NCBI RefSeq assembly: GCF_051857475.1
Contig: NZ_JBPZGZ010000001.1
Coordinates: 558,001 to 622,000, forward strand
From: Pelomonas sp051857475
GTDB lineage: Bacteria > Pseudomonadota > Gammaproteobacteria > Burkholderiales > Burkholderiaceae_C
Direction of reading: 5' to 3'
Length of the DNA stretch: 64,000 nucleotides
Shown: positions 23,888 through 32,559 of the stretch, piece after piece
How the letters are laid out: every line of letters starts with the position of its first letter
Numbering within the stretch: position 1 is the stretch's first letter
Notes under the pieces: generated by a model
What the model was told of the DNA's origin: nothing
What the model saw: only the letters and a program-made list of their open reading frames with translations
The model's database searches: none
Program-made: the position numbers and the translations under genes

Positions 23888-25174
23888 TTACTTGAGGTTG
23901 TAGAAGGCAGCACGGCCGGGGTAGACAGCGACGTCACCCAGGTCTTCTTCGATGCGCAGCAGCTGGTTGTACTTGGCCATGCGGTCCGAGCGCGACAGCG
24001 AGCCGGTCTTGATCTGGCCAGCGTTCAGGCCGACGGCGATGTCGGAGATGGTGCTGTCTTCGGTCTCGCCCGAGCGATGCGACACGACGGCGGTGTAGCC
24101 GGCGCGCTTGGCCATCTCGATGGCGGCGAAGGTCTCGGTCAGCGTGCCGATCTGGTTGATCTTGATCAGGATGGAGTTGGCGATGCCCTTCTCGATGCCC
24201 TGCTGCAGGATCTTGGTGTTGGTGACGAAGAGGTCGTCGCCAACGATCTGCACGTTCTTGCCCAGGCGGTCGGTCAGGATCTTCCAGCCGTCCCAGTCGC
24301 CTTCGGCCATGCCGTCCTCGATGGAGATGATGGGGTACTTGTCCACCCAGGTGGCCAGCATGTCGGTCCATTCGGCCGAGGTCAGCTGGATGCCGCCTTC
24401 GCCTTCGAGCACGTACTTGCCGTCCTTGTAGAACTCGCTGGCGGCGCAGTCCAGGGCGATGGCGATCTGGTCGCCGGCGCGGTAGCCGGCCTTGTCGATG
24501 GCCTGCAGGATCATCTGGATGGCGGCCTCATGGCTCTCGACGCTGGGCGCGAAGCCGCCTTCGTCGCCGACGGCGGTGGAGATGTGCTTGTCGTGCAGGA
24601 TCTTCTTCAGCGCGTGGAAGACCTCGGCACCCCAGCGCAGGGCTTCGCGGAAGCTCGGCGCGCCCACGGGGACGATCATCAGTTCCTGCAGGTCCAGGCT
24701 GTTGTTGGCGTGGGCGCCACCGTTGATGACGTTCATCATCGGCACGGGCAGCTGGCAGCCGTTCATGCCGCCGAAGTAGCGGTACAGCGGCAGGCCGGAC
24801 TCTTCAGCGGCGGCGCGGGCCACGGCCATCGACACGGCCAGCATGGCGTTGGCGCCCAGGCGGCTCTTGTTCTCGGTGCCGTCCAGGTCGATCAGGGTCT
24901 TGTCCAGGAAGGCCTGCTCGGAGGCGTCCAGGCCGAGCACGGCCTCGGAGATCTCGGTGTTGATGTGCTCGACGGCCTTCAGCACGCCTTTGCCCAGGTA
25001 GCGGCCCTTGTCGCCGTCGCGCAGCTCGATGGCTTCACGCGAACCGGTGGACGCACCCGACGGCACGGCCGCACGGCCCATGACGCCGGACTCCAGCAGC
25101 ACGTCGCATTCGACGGTGGGATTGCCGCGGCTGTCGAGGATTTCTCGGCCGACGATGTCAACGATGGCGCTCAT
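23888..25174 (-). CDS. eno: Enolase
   Basis: A 428-residue enolase converting 2-phosphoglycerate to phosphoenolpyruvate. Characteristic motifs are EILDSRGNPTVE at the N-terminus, the GDEGGFAPS loop, IKINQIGTLTET with the catalytic lysine, and SHRSGETEDS near the C-terminus. A GGAGAC ribosome site precedes the ATG at 25174. The gene is followed three bases later by ftsB. In related genomes it commonly follows pyrG and kdsA; here DUF1330, DUF2339 and DUF3999 genes are interposed. A 94-base gap before it may hold its own promoter, but I see no convincing hexamers. Confidence 0.98.
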   Translation of the reverse strand: MSAIVDIVGREILDSRGNPTVECDVLLESGVMGRAAVPSGASTGSREAIELRDGDKGRYLGKGVLKAVEHINTEISEAVLGLDASEQAFLDKTLIDLDGTENKSRLGANAMLAVSMAVARAAAEESGLPLYRYFGGMNGCQLPVPMMNVINGGAHANNSLDLQELMIVPVGAPSFREALRWGAEVFHALKKILHDKHISTAVGDEGGFAPSVESHEAAIQMILQAIDKAGYRAGDQIAIALDCAASEFYKDGKYVLEGEGGIQLTSAEWTDMLATWVDKYPIISIEDGMAEGDWDGWKILTDRLGKNVQIVGDDLFVTNTKILQQGIEKGIANSILIKINQIGTLTETFAAIEMAKRAGYTAVVSHRSGETEDSTISDIAVGLNAGQIKTGSLSRSDRMAKYNQLLRIEEDLGDVAVYPGRAAFYNLK

Positions 25175-25268
25175 TCAGTGTCTCCAGGAAGTGAAAAATT
25201 CGGGCGGCGAAAGTGTGCCAAGCGGGCGTTACCGTGTCACAACAAGCGGCAGCAATTGGGGCGGGAGT

Positions 25269-26540
25269 TTAAGTGCTGGTCTGCGTCGGCCCCTGGCGCC
25301 ACAGTCGCCAGGTGACGGCCGCCAGCAGCACGACGCCCACGCCGAGCACGGCCCACAGCAGCAGGCGGCGGGGCGGCACGGCGGGTTCTTCCTTCACCGC
25401 CGTGGCCTCGGGCGTGAAGGCGCCGAGCTGGGCGCGGCCCAGCCGGGCCTGCTCGCGTGACCAGTCCGGCACCACGTCAGCCAGCGAGCGCGGGCCGGCT
25501 TCGGCCGCCACCGCACCCACCTGCAGGCTGAAGGGCGGCTCGCCCTGGGCAGCCCAGACGATGTGGGTGACGCGCACCGTCCAGTCCAGGCGCAGGCTGT
25601 CGGCGGGCGGCAGAGCGGTGCCGCGCGGCGGGAGCAGCCGCAGTTCGCTGGCGCCGATGTTCAGTGGCAGCGAAGGCGCGGTATCGGCCGGCGCCGCGCC
25701 GCGATCCACGCGGTAGAAGACGCTGCGGGCCACGGTCTGCCACGGCGATTTGGCGCCGGAGCGCGTCTGCACCTGCACAGGCAGCACCCAGGTGCCCTGC
25801 TTGCCGGCGAGCGCGAGGCTCAGCAAGGGCTGCGGGCCGCCGAGAGGAATGACCCAGCCGCCCTCGGCATCGGGCGCTGGCAGCGGGGCGCTGCGCAACT
25901 GCTGCTGGGGCGCCATGCCGGCGGGCTGGGCCAGCAGGGTCGCGGCTTCAGGCTGGACGGCGCGGGTGGCGTCGTCCCAGACCAGGCGCAGATAGCGCTG
26001 GGGACGACCGACCAGAGGCACCAGCGGTTGGGCCAGCGGCGCGCCTTCGGTCGTGCGCAGGCCGAGCAGCTGTCCCGTTCCCAGCGTTTGCCAGGCTTGC
26101 AGGTCGCTGCTGGTTTCCAGCCGGTAACCGGCCCGGAAGGGGGCGGCTTCGGCGGGCCAGCGCAGCCGCAACTGGCGCGGCTCGGCAAGCCATTGGGCCG
26201 GCTCGCCCAGGTCCAGCAACCATCCCGCGGGCAGGCGGCTGGGCGGCGCCGACGCGGCGGTGGTGGGCGCGGGCGGCAGCGCGGCCAGTTTCAGCTCGCG
26301 CTCGGGCGTGGCGAGCAGCTCGTCCGGCAGCAGTGCGAAGGGCACGCGACGGCCCTGGGCGTCCAGCAGCTGCCAGTCGTGCAGGTCGCTGCCCAGGCTG
26401 TGCTGCCAGGCTTCGGCCGTGGCATCCAACGTCAGGAAGGGCGCGGGCTGGGTGACCTGGAGCGGGGCGCGGTGCGGCGTGGCTGCGGCCGAAGTGGCGG
26501 CCAGCAGCAACAGCAGCTCAAGAAGGCTTTTGTTTCTCAT
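25269..26540 (-). CDS. DUF3999 family protein with C-terminal membrane anchor
   Basis: A 423-residue protein with a signal peptide (about 1-20) and a long exported beta-rich region that includes QLRLRWPAEAAPFRAGYRLE. A single C-terminal helix follows (about 394-413, LLLWAVLGVGVVLLAAVTWR) with a short basic tail. This matches the DUF3999 family, which is almost always encoded beside DUF2339. The two are thought to work together at the envelope, but the function is unknown. The ATG at 26540 is inside the last 23 bases of the DUF2339 gene, so translation is coupled. A longer frame to 26579 lacks the signal peptide. Confidence 0.88.
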   Translation of the reverse strand: MRNKSLLELLLLLAATSAAATPHRAPLQVTQPAPFLTLDATAEAWQHSLGSDLHDWQLLDAQGRRVPFALLPDELLATPERELKLAALPPAPTTAASAPPSRLPAGWLLDLGEPAQWLAEPRQLRLRWPAEAAPFRAGYRLETSSDLQAWQTLGTGQLLGLRTTEGAPLAQPLVPLVGRPQRYLRLVWDDATRAVQPEAATLLAQPAGMAPQQQLRSAPLPAPDAEGGWVIPLGGPQPLLSLALAGKQGTWVLPVQVQTRSGAKSPWQTVARSVFYRVDRGAAPADTAPSLPLNIGASELRLLPPRGTALPPADSLRLDWTVRVTHIVWAAQGEPPFSLQVGAVAAEAGPRSLADVVPDWSREQARLGRAQLGAFTPEATAVKEEPAVPPRRLLLWAVLGVGVVLLAAVTWRLWRQGPTQTST

Positions 26541-29238
26541 CGTGTGTAGAGCCCGCCGAACCGGGTAGAGGGGCGACATAGCCGATGACCAGCATCAGCA
26601 CGCCCACGCCAATGAAGGAGACGATGCGCAGCACGGTGCCGCTGCCCTGCAGGTCGAACAGCATCAGCTTCAGCACGACGGCGCCCAGAAGCACGGCGCC
26701 GGCCAGCCAGGGCATGCGTTGCTGGCGGCGCGTGCCCCACAGCATCAGCACCAGGGCCAGGGCGCTCCACAGCAGGGCCAGGCCGGTCTGCACGCCGCGC
26801 GAGGCCAGCCAGCCGTCGACGTGATAGGGCACATCGCCCCAATGATGGAAGCAGCGGATCAGCATGCCGTTGAGCCACAGGAAGGCCAGGACCGCCGGCA
26901 CGGCCAGCACGGTGGGTCGCAGGCCGACAGCAGCGGCGGCCGGGCTGCGCAGCCAGGCGACGACGGCCAGCAGGGCCGCGGCGATGCCGAGGTCCAGCGG
27001 GTTCAGCACCGGGATGTAAGGCAGGGGCTGGGCATTGCCGGGGCTGGACCAGTTGGCGATCAACACCCAGGCCGCCAGCGCCAGGCTCAGCACGCCGGCG
27101 CCGATCTGCGCGTAGGCCGGCGGTGCCAGGCGCAGCGGCCAGGCCTGCAGCACCGGTGCGCGGCGCTGCTGGCGCAGCACGGCGGCCAGCAGCAGGGCCG
27201 GCACGGCCAGCCAGCCCAGCCAGCCCCAGGCGCTGCCGCCATCGCCATCGATATTGCCGAGGTCGGCCGTCCAGTGCCGGCCCTGCAATGCGCCAAGCAG
27301 TGCGAACGCGAGCAGGCTGCCGGCGTGCGTGGCGTAGCGCAGGGGTTCGGGCCAGTGCGGCGCCGTGCGTTGCAGCACCCAGGCCTGGGCGGCCCAGGCC
27401 AGCGGCAGGGCCCACCAGCCGCCCTCGGACAACGGTGCGCCATGCAGGACGCTGCCGGCCGCGCCCAGCAGCGCCCAGGCGGGCATCAGCAGCGCCGTCG
27501 GCCAGGCAACGGTCGGCCAGCGCCACAGCGCCTGCAGGCCGAGCAGCAAGGCACTGGCGCCAGCCAGCAGCGCCACGCCGACGGCCCAGACCTGTTCGTC
27601 GGGCACCCAACGGGTCAGCGCGACGGCGGCGGCCACGGCAAGCCAGACCGTGGCCCAGCCGACCAGCACAAACGCAGCGATGGCATGCACGGGCCGGCGC
27701 TCGTCCAGACCGAAGCAGCGTGCGCCACCCAGACCCGCTGCGGCGATCAGCAGCGCGTTCAGCAGTTGCGTGGCCGCGTGCAGGCCACCGATGTCCATCG
27801 ACAGCGACCTCGTCAGCGTCAGCCCGCCCAGGGCCATCAGGGCCAGGCCGCTCAGCAGCACGCGGTCGCGGCGCTGGCGCAGGCCCAGCCAGACGGCGCC
27901 CAGGCCCTCCAGCGCCCAGGCGCCGGCAGTGGCTTCGGCACTGAGGGCGAATGGGATGACCAGCGTGCCGAAGACCGCGCCCAGGGCCAGCAGGGCCTCG
28001 AAGATGCGGGCATGGGCCGTGCGCTTGCGGGCCCAGGCCGCGAGGCCGACGTAGAACGCGCCGATCAGCAGCGCGGCCAGCGCGATGGCCATGGAGTCCG
28101 GGCGCATCAGCAGGTATTGCATGGCCGCGCCGAGCGCCGGCGTGCCGAACAGCAGCGTCGACTGCAGCCACAGCTCGGGCTCTTGGGCGCGGCGGCCGGG
28201 CATCAGCAGCACGGCGGTGAAGAGGGCCCAGAAGGCGATCAGCCAGCCCTGGGCCGTTGCGTAGTCGGCCGGCGTGTAGCTCTGCGCGGCCCAGGCGCTG
28301 GCGACCCCGGCGGTGAAGCCGAAGGCGATCAGGTTGAGCCGCGGCCAATGCCTGAACCAGGCCACCAGGGCCACGCCGAGGCCGAGCACGAAGTAGTAGC
28401 CCAGCAGCACGGCGATGGCGCCGCCGCCGGTGGACAGCAGCAGCGGCGTGGCATAGCCACCCAGGGCGCCGACGACGGCGAGGGCCTGAGCGTCCTGGCG
28501 CACGGCCAGCAAGGCGGCCAGCAGCGAGACCGCCAGCATCAGCACGAAGACTAACGCCAGCGGTTCCAGGCCAGCCAGCTTCACGGCGGCAAACAGCGTC
28601 AGATAGACGACGGCGACGCCGCCGCCCTGCAGCAGCAGGCCATAGGCCCGTGAACGCAGCCGCAAGCGCCAGCCCACCACCAGCAGCGCGATGCCGGTGG
28701 CGGCTATGCCGGCCAGGCGCACCTCCAGCGGCACGGTGATGTTCTCCGCCGCAAAGCGGGCCAGGAAGACCAGGCCGAGGAAGAGCATGGCCAGCCCGAC
28801 CTTGACGATGGTGTTGGCCGCCGCGATGCGCTGGGCCCAGGCGGGCATGGGGATGGGGCGACGCGGCGCGGGCGGCGGGGCCGGTGGCGGCTTGGGCTTC
28901 GGTGCCGGCGCCGCGGTGGGCGCTTCGGCGGCGAGCGGCAGCGGCACGGTCGGCACTTCAGCCGGCTGCGATGCGATCACTGGCGCGCTCACAGTCGCCT
29001 GCACGGGTGATGTAAGGGGCTGGGGTGATGCCACCGGCGGTGAAACGGACTGGGGCGCCACCGCCGGCGGCGCCGGTGCCCGTGTCTTCAGCCGTTCTTC
29101 CAGGTTGGCGACGCGCTGGCCCAGTTGCATCTGGCGCCAGCCCAGCCAGCCGACGGCAGCGCCGAGCAGGGCGCCGACCAGGTTCTCGGACGCCAGGCCG
29201 CCGAACAGCGCACCCAGCAGCAGTGCGACGATGGCCAC
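26518..29238 (-). CDS. DUF2339 polytopic membrane protein
   Basis: A 906-residue inner-membrane protein with a short N-terminal helix pair, then a Pro/Ala-rich linker (about 50-130, VSPPVASPQPLTSPVQATVS). About 25 closely spaced hydrophobic helices fill the rest. Hallmarks of DUF2339 are INTIVKVGLAMLFLGLVFLA-type and LQGGGVAVVYLTLFAAVKL segments. The start codon is GTG at 29238, five bases after the DUF1330 gene. DUF2339 is usually paired with DUF3999, as here (26540), and no biochemical function is established. It occupies a position between kdsA and eno where many relatives carry no such genes. Confidence 0.87.
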   Translation of the reverse strand: MAIVALLLGALFGGLASENLVGALLGAAVGWLGWRQMQLGQRVANLEERLKTRAPAPPAVAPQSVSPPVASPQPLTSPVQATVSAPVIASQPAEVPTVPLPLAAEAPTAAPAPKPKPPPAPPPAPRRPIPMPAWAQRIAAANTIVKVGLAMLFLGLVFLARFAAENITVPLEVRLAGIAATGIALLVVGWRLRLRSRAYGLLLQGGGVAVVYLTLFAAVKLAGLEPLALVFVLMLAVSLLAALLAVRQDAQALAVVGALGGYATPLLLSTGGGAIAVLLGYYFVLGLGVALVAWFRHWPRLNLIAFGFTAGVASAWAAQSYTPADYATAQGWLIAFWALFTAVLLMPGRRAQEPELWLQSTLLFGTPALGAAMQYLLMRPDSMAIALAALLIGAFYVGLAAWARKRTAHARIFEALLALGAVFGTLVIPFALSAEATAGAWALEGLGAVWLGLRQRRDRVLLSGLALMALGGLTLTRSLSMDIGGLHAATQLLNALLIAAAGLGGARCFGLDERRPVHAIAAFVLVGWATVWLAVAAAVALTRWVPDEQVWAVGVALLAGASALLLGLQALWRWPTVAWPTALLMPAWALLGAAGSVLHGAPLSEGGWWALPLAWAAQAWVLQRTAPHWPEPLRYATHAGSLLAFALLGALQGRHWTADLGNIDGDGGSAWGWLGWLAVPALLLAAVLRQQRRAPVLQAWPLRLAPPAYAQIGAGVLSLALAAWVLIANWSSPGNAQPLPYIPVLNPLDLGIAAALLAVVAWLRSPAAAAVGLRPTVLAVPAVLAFLWLNGMLIRCFHHWGDVPYHVDGWLASRGVQTGLALLWSALALVLMLWGTRRQQRMPWLAGAVLLGAVVLKLMLFDLQGSGTVLRIVSFIGVGVLMLVIGYVAPLPGSAGSTHDEKQKPS

Positions 29239-29243
29239 GCCGC

Positions 29244-29534
29244 TCAGACGCCTTCGATCAACACCATGCGCATCACGGCGATGCCCTCGCGGGCCTGCCG
29301 TGCCGCGCCGTACTCGGGCGAGTCGTAGAAGGCCTGCGCCGCTTCTGGCGTCGGGAACTTCAGCAGCACAACGCGTTCGGGCGCCCAGTCGCCTTCGAGC
29401 ACGGTGGTCTTGCCGCCGCGCACCAGCACCTCGGCGCCGTGCTCCTTCATGGCCAGCGTCGAGAGGCGCCGGTAGTCCTCGTATTGCTCAGGATTCGTGA
29501 CCTTGACGTTGGCGAGGATGTAGGCGGCAGTCAT
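29244..29534 (-). CDS. DUF1330 family protein
   Basis: A 96-residue ferredoxin-like (dimeric alpha-beta barrel) protein. It begins MTAAYILANVKVTNPEQYED and carries the conserved middle LVRGGKTTVLEGDW and PTPEAAQAFYDSPEY. Both are typical of DUF1330, small proteins related to antibiotic-biosynthesis monooxygenases with unknown substrates. In Burkholderiales a DUF1330 gene is commonly found between kdsA and eno, which supports the assignment. The ATG at 29534 follows GAGAGG. DUF2339 begins five bases downstream. Confidence 0.92.
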   Translation of the reverse strand: MTAAYILANVKVTNPEQYEDYRRLSTLAMKEHGAEVLVRGGKTTVLEGDWAPERVVLLKFPTPEAAQAFYDSPEYGAARQAREGIAVMRMVLIEGV

Positions 29535-29581
29535 GTGAGCCTCTCGGTTGCGGAGTACCGCACCCGATCTCCCGAGGAGAT

Positions 29582-29618
29582 GCGGGCCGGCTCGGGAGCG
29601 GCCCAGCGCTCGGCCCGC
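29582..29618 (+). repeat. REP-like palindromic element, partial copy 1
   Basis: A 37-base palindromic unit starting GCGGGCCGGC and ending CTCGGCCCGC, between the DUF1330 and kdsA genes. The outer arms GCGGGCCG and CGGCCCGC are exact complements, and an inner GAGCG/CGCTC pair nests within them. It matches the terminal part of the two longer copies at 30555 and 32452. Only this core is present here. Confidence 0.75.
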
Positions 29619-29643
29619 TCCACGCTGATGGGTGGTTGCTTGA

Positions 29644-30501
29644 TCAGCAGCTGAAGTCGTTCTCTAGGAGGGGTTGCTTCTTGACGACGCGATCCAGCGC
29701 GACAAGCTGCTCCAGCAGCGTCTTCATGTGCTTGAGCGGCACGGCATTGGGGCCATCACTGAAGGCCTCGGCCGGGTTGGGGTGGGTCTCCATGAAGAGG
29801 CCCGCCACGCCCACGCCGACGCCGGCACGGGCCAGCACCGGCACCATCTCGCGGGCACCGCCGCTGGAAGTGCCCTGGCCGCCGGGCTTCTGCACCGAGT
29901 GGGTCACGTCAAACACCACCGGCGCGCCGGTGTTGCGCATCTCGGCCAGGCTGGTCATGTCGGCAACCAGGTTGTTGTAGCCGAAGCTGACACCGCGCTC
30001 GCAGGCCAGGAAGAGGTCTTCGGACAGGCCCACCTCGCGCGCGGCGGCGCGGGCCTTGTCGATGACGTTCTTCATGTCCCAGGGCGCGAGGAACTGGCCC
30101 TTCTTGATGTTGACCGGCTTGCCCGATTGCGCGACGGCGCGGATGAAGTCGGTCTGGCGGCACAGGAAGGCGGGTGTCTGCAGCACGTCGACGACGCTGG
30201 CGACCTCGGCCACCTGCGAGTTGTCATGCACATCCGTCAGCACCGGCAGGCCGGTCTGGCGGCGCACCTCGTCGAGGATCTTCAGGCCGGCGTCCATGCC
30301 CAGGCCACGCTTGGTGGTGCCCGAGGAGCGGTTGGCCTTGTCGAAGGAACCCTTGTAGATCAGCGGAATGCCGAAGGTCGTGCAGGCCTCCTTCAGCAGG
30401 CCGGCGACGTCGAGCGACATCTGCAGGCTCTCGATGGAGCAGGTACCGGCGATCAGAAAGAAGGGCTTGTCGAGGCCGACGTCGTATCCGCAGAGCTTCA
30501 T
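29644..30501 (-). CDS. kdsA: KDO-8-phosphate synthase
   Basis: A 285-residue enzyme condensing arabinose-5-phosphate and phosphoenolpyruvate to KDO-8-phosphate for lipopolysaccharide core synthesis. Family motifs are FFLIAGTCSIES, IYKGSFDKANRSS, the GLPVLTDVHD strand, and DFIRAVAQSGKPVNIKKGQF. The length matches E. coli KdsA (284). I start at the ATG at 30501 (MKLCGYDVG); a frame extending to 30678 runs through a repeat element and is rejected. No strong Shine-Dalgarno is visible. pyrG lies upstream across 192 bases that hold repeat copy 2, and DUF1330 follows downstream. Confidence 0.96.
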   Translation of the reverse strand: MKLCGYDVGLDKPFFLIAGTCSIESLQMSLDVAGLLKEACTTFGIPLIYKGSFDKANRSSGTTKRGLGMDAGLKILDEVRRQTGLPVLTDVHDNSQVAEVASVVDVLQTPAFLCRQTDFIRAVAQSGKPVNIKKGQFLAPWDMKNVIDKARAAAREVGLSEDLFLACERGVSFGYNNLVADMTSLAEMRNTGAPVVFDVTHSVQKPGGQGTSSGGAREMVPVLARAGVGVGVAGLFMETHPNPAEAFSDGPNAVPLKHMKTLLEQLVALDRVVKKQPLLENDFSC

Positions 30502-30554
30502 TTCAGTTGTCCATTTCTCTAGCACCGCATTCGCGGGGCATGAAACCGGGTCTT

Positions 30555-30648
30555 GCGGGCCGAGCGACGGGCCGCTCCCTAGCCGGCCCGCGCTGGCGAT
30601 GTGCTCGCGGCTCGACGCCGTGAGCATCGCCGTCCCCGCGGGGGACCG
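30555..30648 (-). repeat. REP-like intergenic repeat, full copy 2 (minus orientation)
   Basis: A 94-base element between pyrG and kdsA. Read on the minus strand it is about 90 percent identical, by eye, to copy 3 at 32452-32543, with eight or so substitutions and a two-base indel. It has two hairpins: a stem near GCTCACGGC/GCCGCGAGC, and the 37-base core shared with copy 1 (30555-30591). In the first stem one base pair has changed on both arms relative to copy 3, while another position became a mismatch. Confidence 0.8.
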
Positions 30649-30693
30649 ACCAGGATTGCCGGCGTGCAGCCGGCGCAAGACTGGGCGAGGGGC

Positions 30694-32340
30694 TCATTGC
30701 TTGTGTTTGTGGTCCAGCGCCGCCTTGATGAAGGCCGTGAACAGCGGGTGACCGCCCCAGGGCGTGGACTTGAACTCGGGGTGGAACTGCACGCCGACGA
30801 ACCAGGGGTGCACCTCGCGCGGCAGCTCGACCATCTCGGTCAGCTTCTCGCGCTGGGTGATGGCCGAGATGACCAGACCGGCCTTGGTGAGGCGGTCCAG
30901 GTAATGCTCGTTGGCCTCGTAGCGGTGGCGGTGGCGCTCGTTGACGACCGGGCCGTAGATGTCATGGGCCAGCGTGCCGGCCTTGACGTCGGAGCTCTGG
31001 GCGCCCAGGCGCATGGTGCCGCCGAGGTCGGAATTGGCGTCGCGCTTCTGGATGCTGCCGTCGGCGTCCTGCCACTCGTCGATCAGGGCGATGACGGGGT
31101 GCGGCGTGTTGGGCTCGAACTCGGTGGAGTTGGCGCCTTCCAGGCCGGCCATGTGGCGGGCGTACTCGATGGTGGCGACCTGCATGCCCAGGCAGATGCC
31201 CAGGTAAGGCACCTTGTGCTCGCGGGCGTACTGGGCGGCCAGGATCTTGCCTTCCACACCGCGCTTGCCGAAGCCGCCGGGCACGAGGATGGCGTCGTAG
31301 GCGCTGAGGCTGCCCACCGTCTCGGGCGTCAGCGTCTCGCTGTCCACGTACTCGATCTTGACGCCCGAGTGGTTGTGGATGCCGGCGTGGCGCAGGGCCT
31401 CGTTGAGCGACTTGTACGAGTCCGACAGGTCGGTGTACTTGCCGCACATGGCGATGGTGATCTGTTCCTTGGGGTTCTCGACCTCGAACACGAGGTTGTC
31501 CCAACGCTTCAGGTCGGCGCTCTTGGTGTTGAGCTGCAGCTTGGTGCAGATCAGCTGGTCCAGGCCCTGCTCGTGCAGCACGCGCGGCACCTTGTAGATG
31601 GTGTTGACGTCCCACATCGAGATCACGCCGTACTCGGGCACGTTCGTGAACAGCGAGATTTTCTCGCGCTCGTCGTCGGGAATGCGGCGGTCGGCGCGGC
31701 ACAGCAGCGCGTCGGGCTGGATGCCGATCTCGCGCAGTTTCTGCACCGTGTGCTGGGTGGGCTTGGTCTTCAGCTCGCCGGCGGCGGCGATCCAGGGCAC
31801 ATAGGTCAGGTGCACGAAGGCGACGTTGTTCGGGCCGGCCTTCAGGCTCATCTGGCGCGCGGCTTCGAGGAAGGGCAGCGACTCGATGTCGCCCACCGTG
31901 CCGCCGATCTCGACGATGGCCACGTCCACGGCCTCGGGCGTGCCCTGGCCGGCGCCGCGCCGGATGAACTCCTGCATCTCGTTGGTGATGTGCGGGATCA
32001 CCTGCACCGTCTTGCCGAGATAGTCGCCGCGACGTTCCTTCTCCAGCACGGACATGTAGATCTGCCCGGTGGTGAAGTTGTTGGCCTTCTTCATCCGCGT
32101 GGTGATGAAGCGCTCGTAGTGGCCCAGGTCGAGGTCGGTTTCGGCGCCGTCGTCGGTGACGAAGACTTCACCGTGCTGGAAGGGCGACATCGTGCCGGGG
32201 TCGACGTTGATGTAGGGGTCCAGCTTGATGAGGGTGACTTTGAGGCCGCGCGATTCGAGGATGGCAGCCAGGGAGGCCGACGCGATGCCCTTGCCCAAGG
32301 AGGACACCACACCGCCGGTGACGAAGACGTATTTGGTCAT
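30694..32340 (-). CDS. pyrG: CTP synthase
   Basis: A 548-residue enzyme making CTP from UTP, ATP and glutamine. The N-terminal synthetase domain starts TKYVFVTGGVVSSLGKGI and has the nucleotide-binding LIKLDPYINVDPGTMSPFQH loop. The C-terminal class-I glutamine amidotransferase has its nucleophile Cys in YLGICLGMQ and catalytic His/Glu in VQFHPEFKS. The ATG at 32340 gives the canonical start, and the longer frame to 32499 crosses repeat copy 3 and is rejected. It probably leads the kdsA/eno transcript, although a repeat-bearing gap separates it from kdsA. Confidence 0.97.
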   Translation of the reverse strand: MTKYVFVTGGVVSSLGKGIASASLAAILESRGLKVTLIKLDPYINVDPGTMSPFQHGEVFVTDDGAETDLDLGHYERFITTRMKKANNFTTGQIYMSVLEKERRGDYLGKTVQVIPHITNEMQEFIRRGAGQGTPEAVDVAIVEIGGTVGDIESLPFLEAARQMSLKAGPNNVAFVHLTYVPWIAAAGELKTKPTQHTVQKLREIGIQPDALLCRADRRIPDDEREKISLFTNVPEYGVISMWDVNTIYKVPRVLHEQGLDQLICTKLQLNTKSADLKRWDNLVFEVENPKEQITIAMCGKYTDLSDSYKSLNEALRHAGIHNHSGVKIEYVDSETLTPETVGSLSAYDAILVPGGFGKRGVEGKILAAQYAREHKVPYLGICLGMQVATIEYARHMAGLEGANSTEFEPNTPHPVIALIDEWQDADGSIQKRDANSDLGGTMRLGAQSSDVKAGTLAHDIYGPVVNERHRHRYEANEHYLDRLTKAGLVISAITQREKLTEMVELPREVHPWFVGVQFHPEFKSTPWGGHPLFTAFIKAALDHKHKQ

Positions 32341-32451
32341 GTCTTGCAGCAGGCCAGAACAGCCTGCTGAGGTGGGAAATTCCGATTGTACGGGAGCATG
32401 GACTGAGGCCCCTCGTCTGGTCCCGTTTCGCTGAACGCGAACGTGCCCAAA

Positions 32452-32543
32452 CGGTCCCCCGAGGGCACGGCGATGCTTGCGGCATTGAGCCGCAAGCACA
32501 TCGCCCGCGGGCCGGCTAGGGAGCGGCCCGGCGCTCGGCCCGC
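32452..32543 (+). repeat. REP-like intergenic repeat, full copy 3 (plus orientation)
   Basis: A 92-base element in the 219-base gap between the alpha/beta hydrolase and pyrG genes, inverted relative to copy 2. The first hairpin has perfect nine-base arms GCTTGCGGC/GCCGCAAGC around ATTGA; the second is the GCGGGCCG...CGGCCCGC core. The remainder of this gap shows no gene. Confidence 0.8.
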
Positions 32544-32559
32544 GGGCCGTCGCGGCTGC

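Noticed and set aside
30694..32499. Longer form of pyrG with an N-terminal extension
   Set aside because: The added 53 residues come from repeat copy 3 and are not protein-like; the canonical TKYVFVTGG start lies at 32340.
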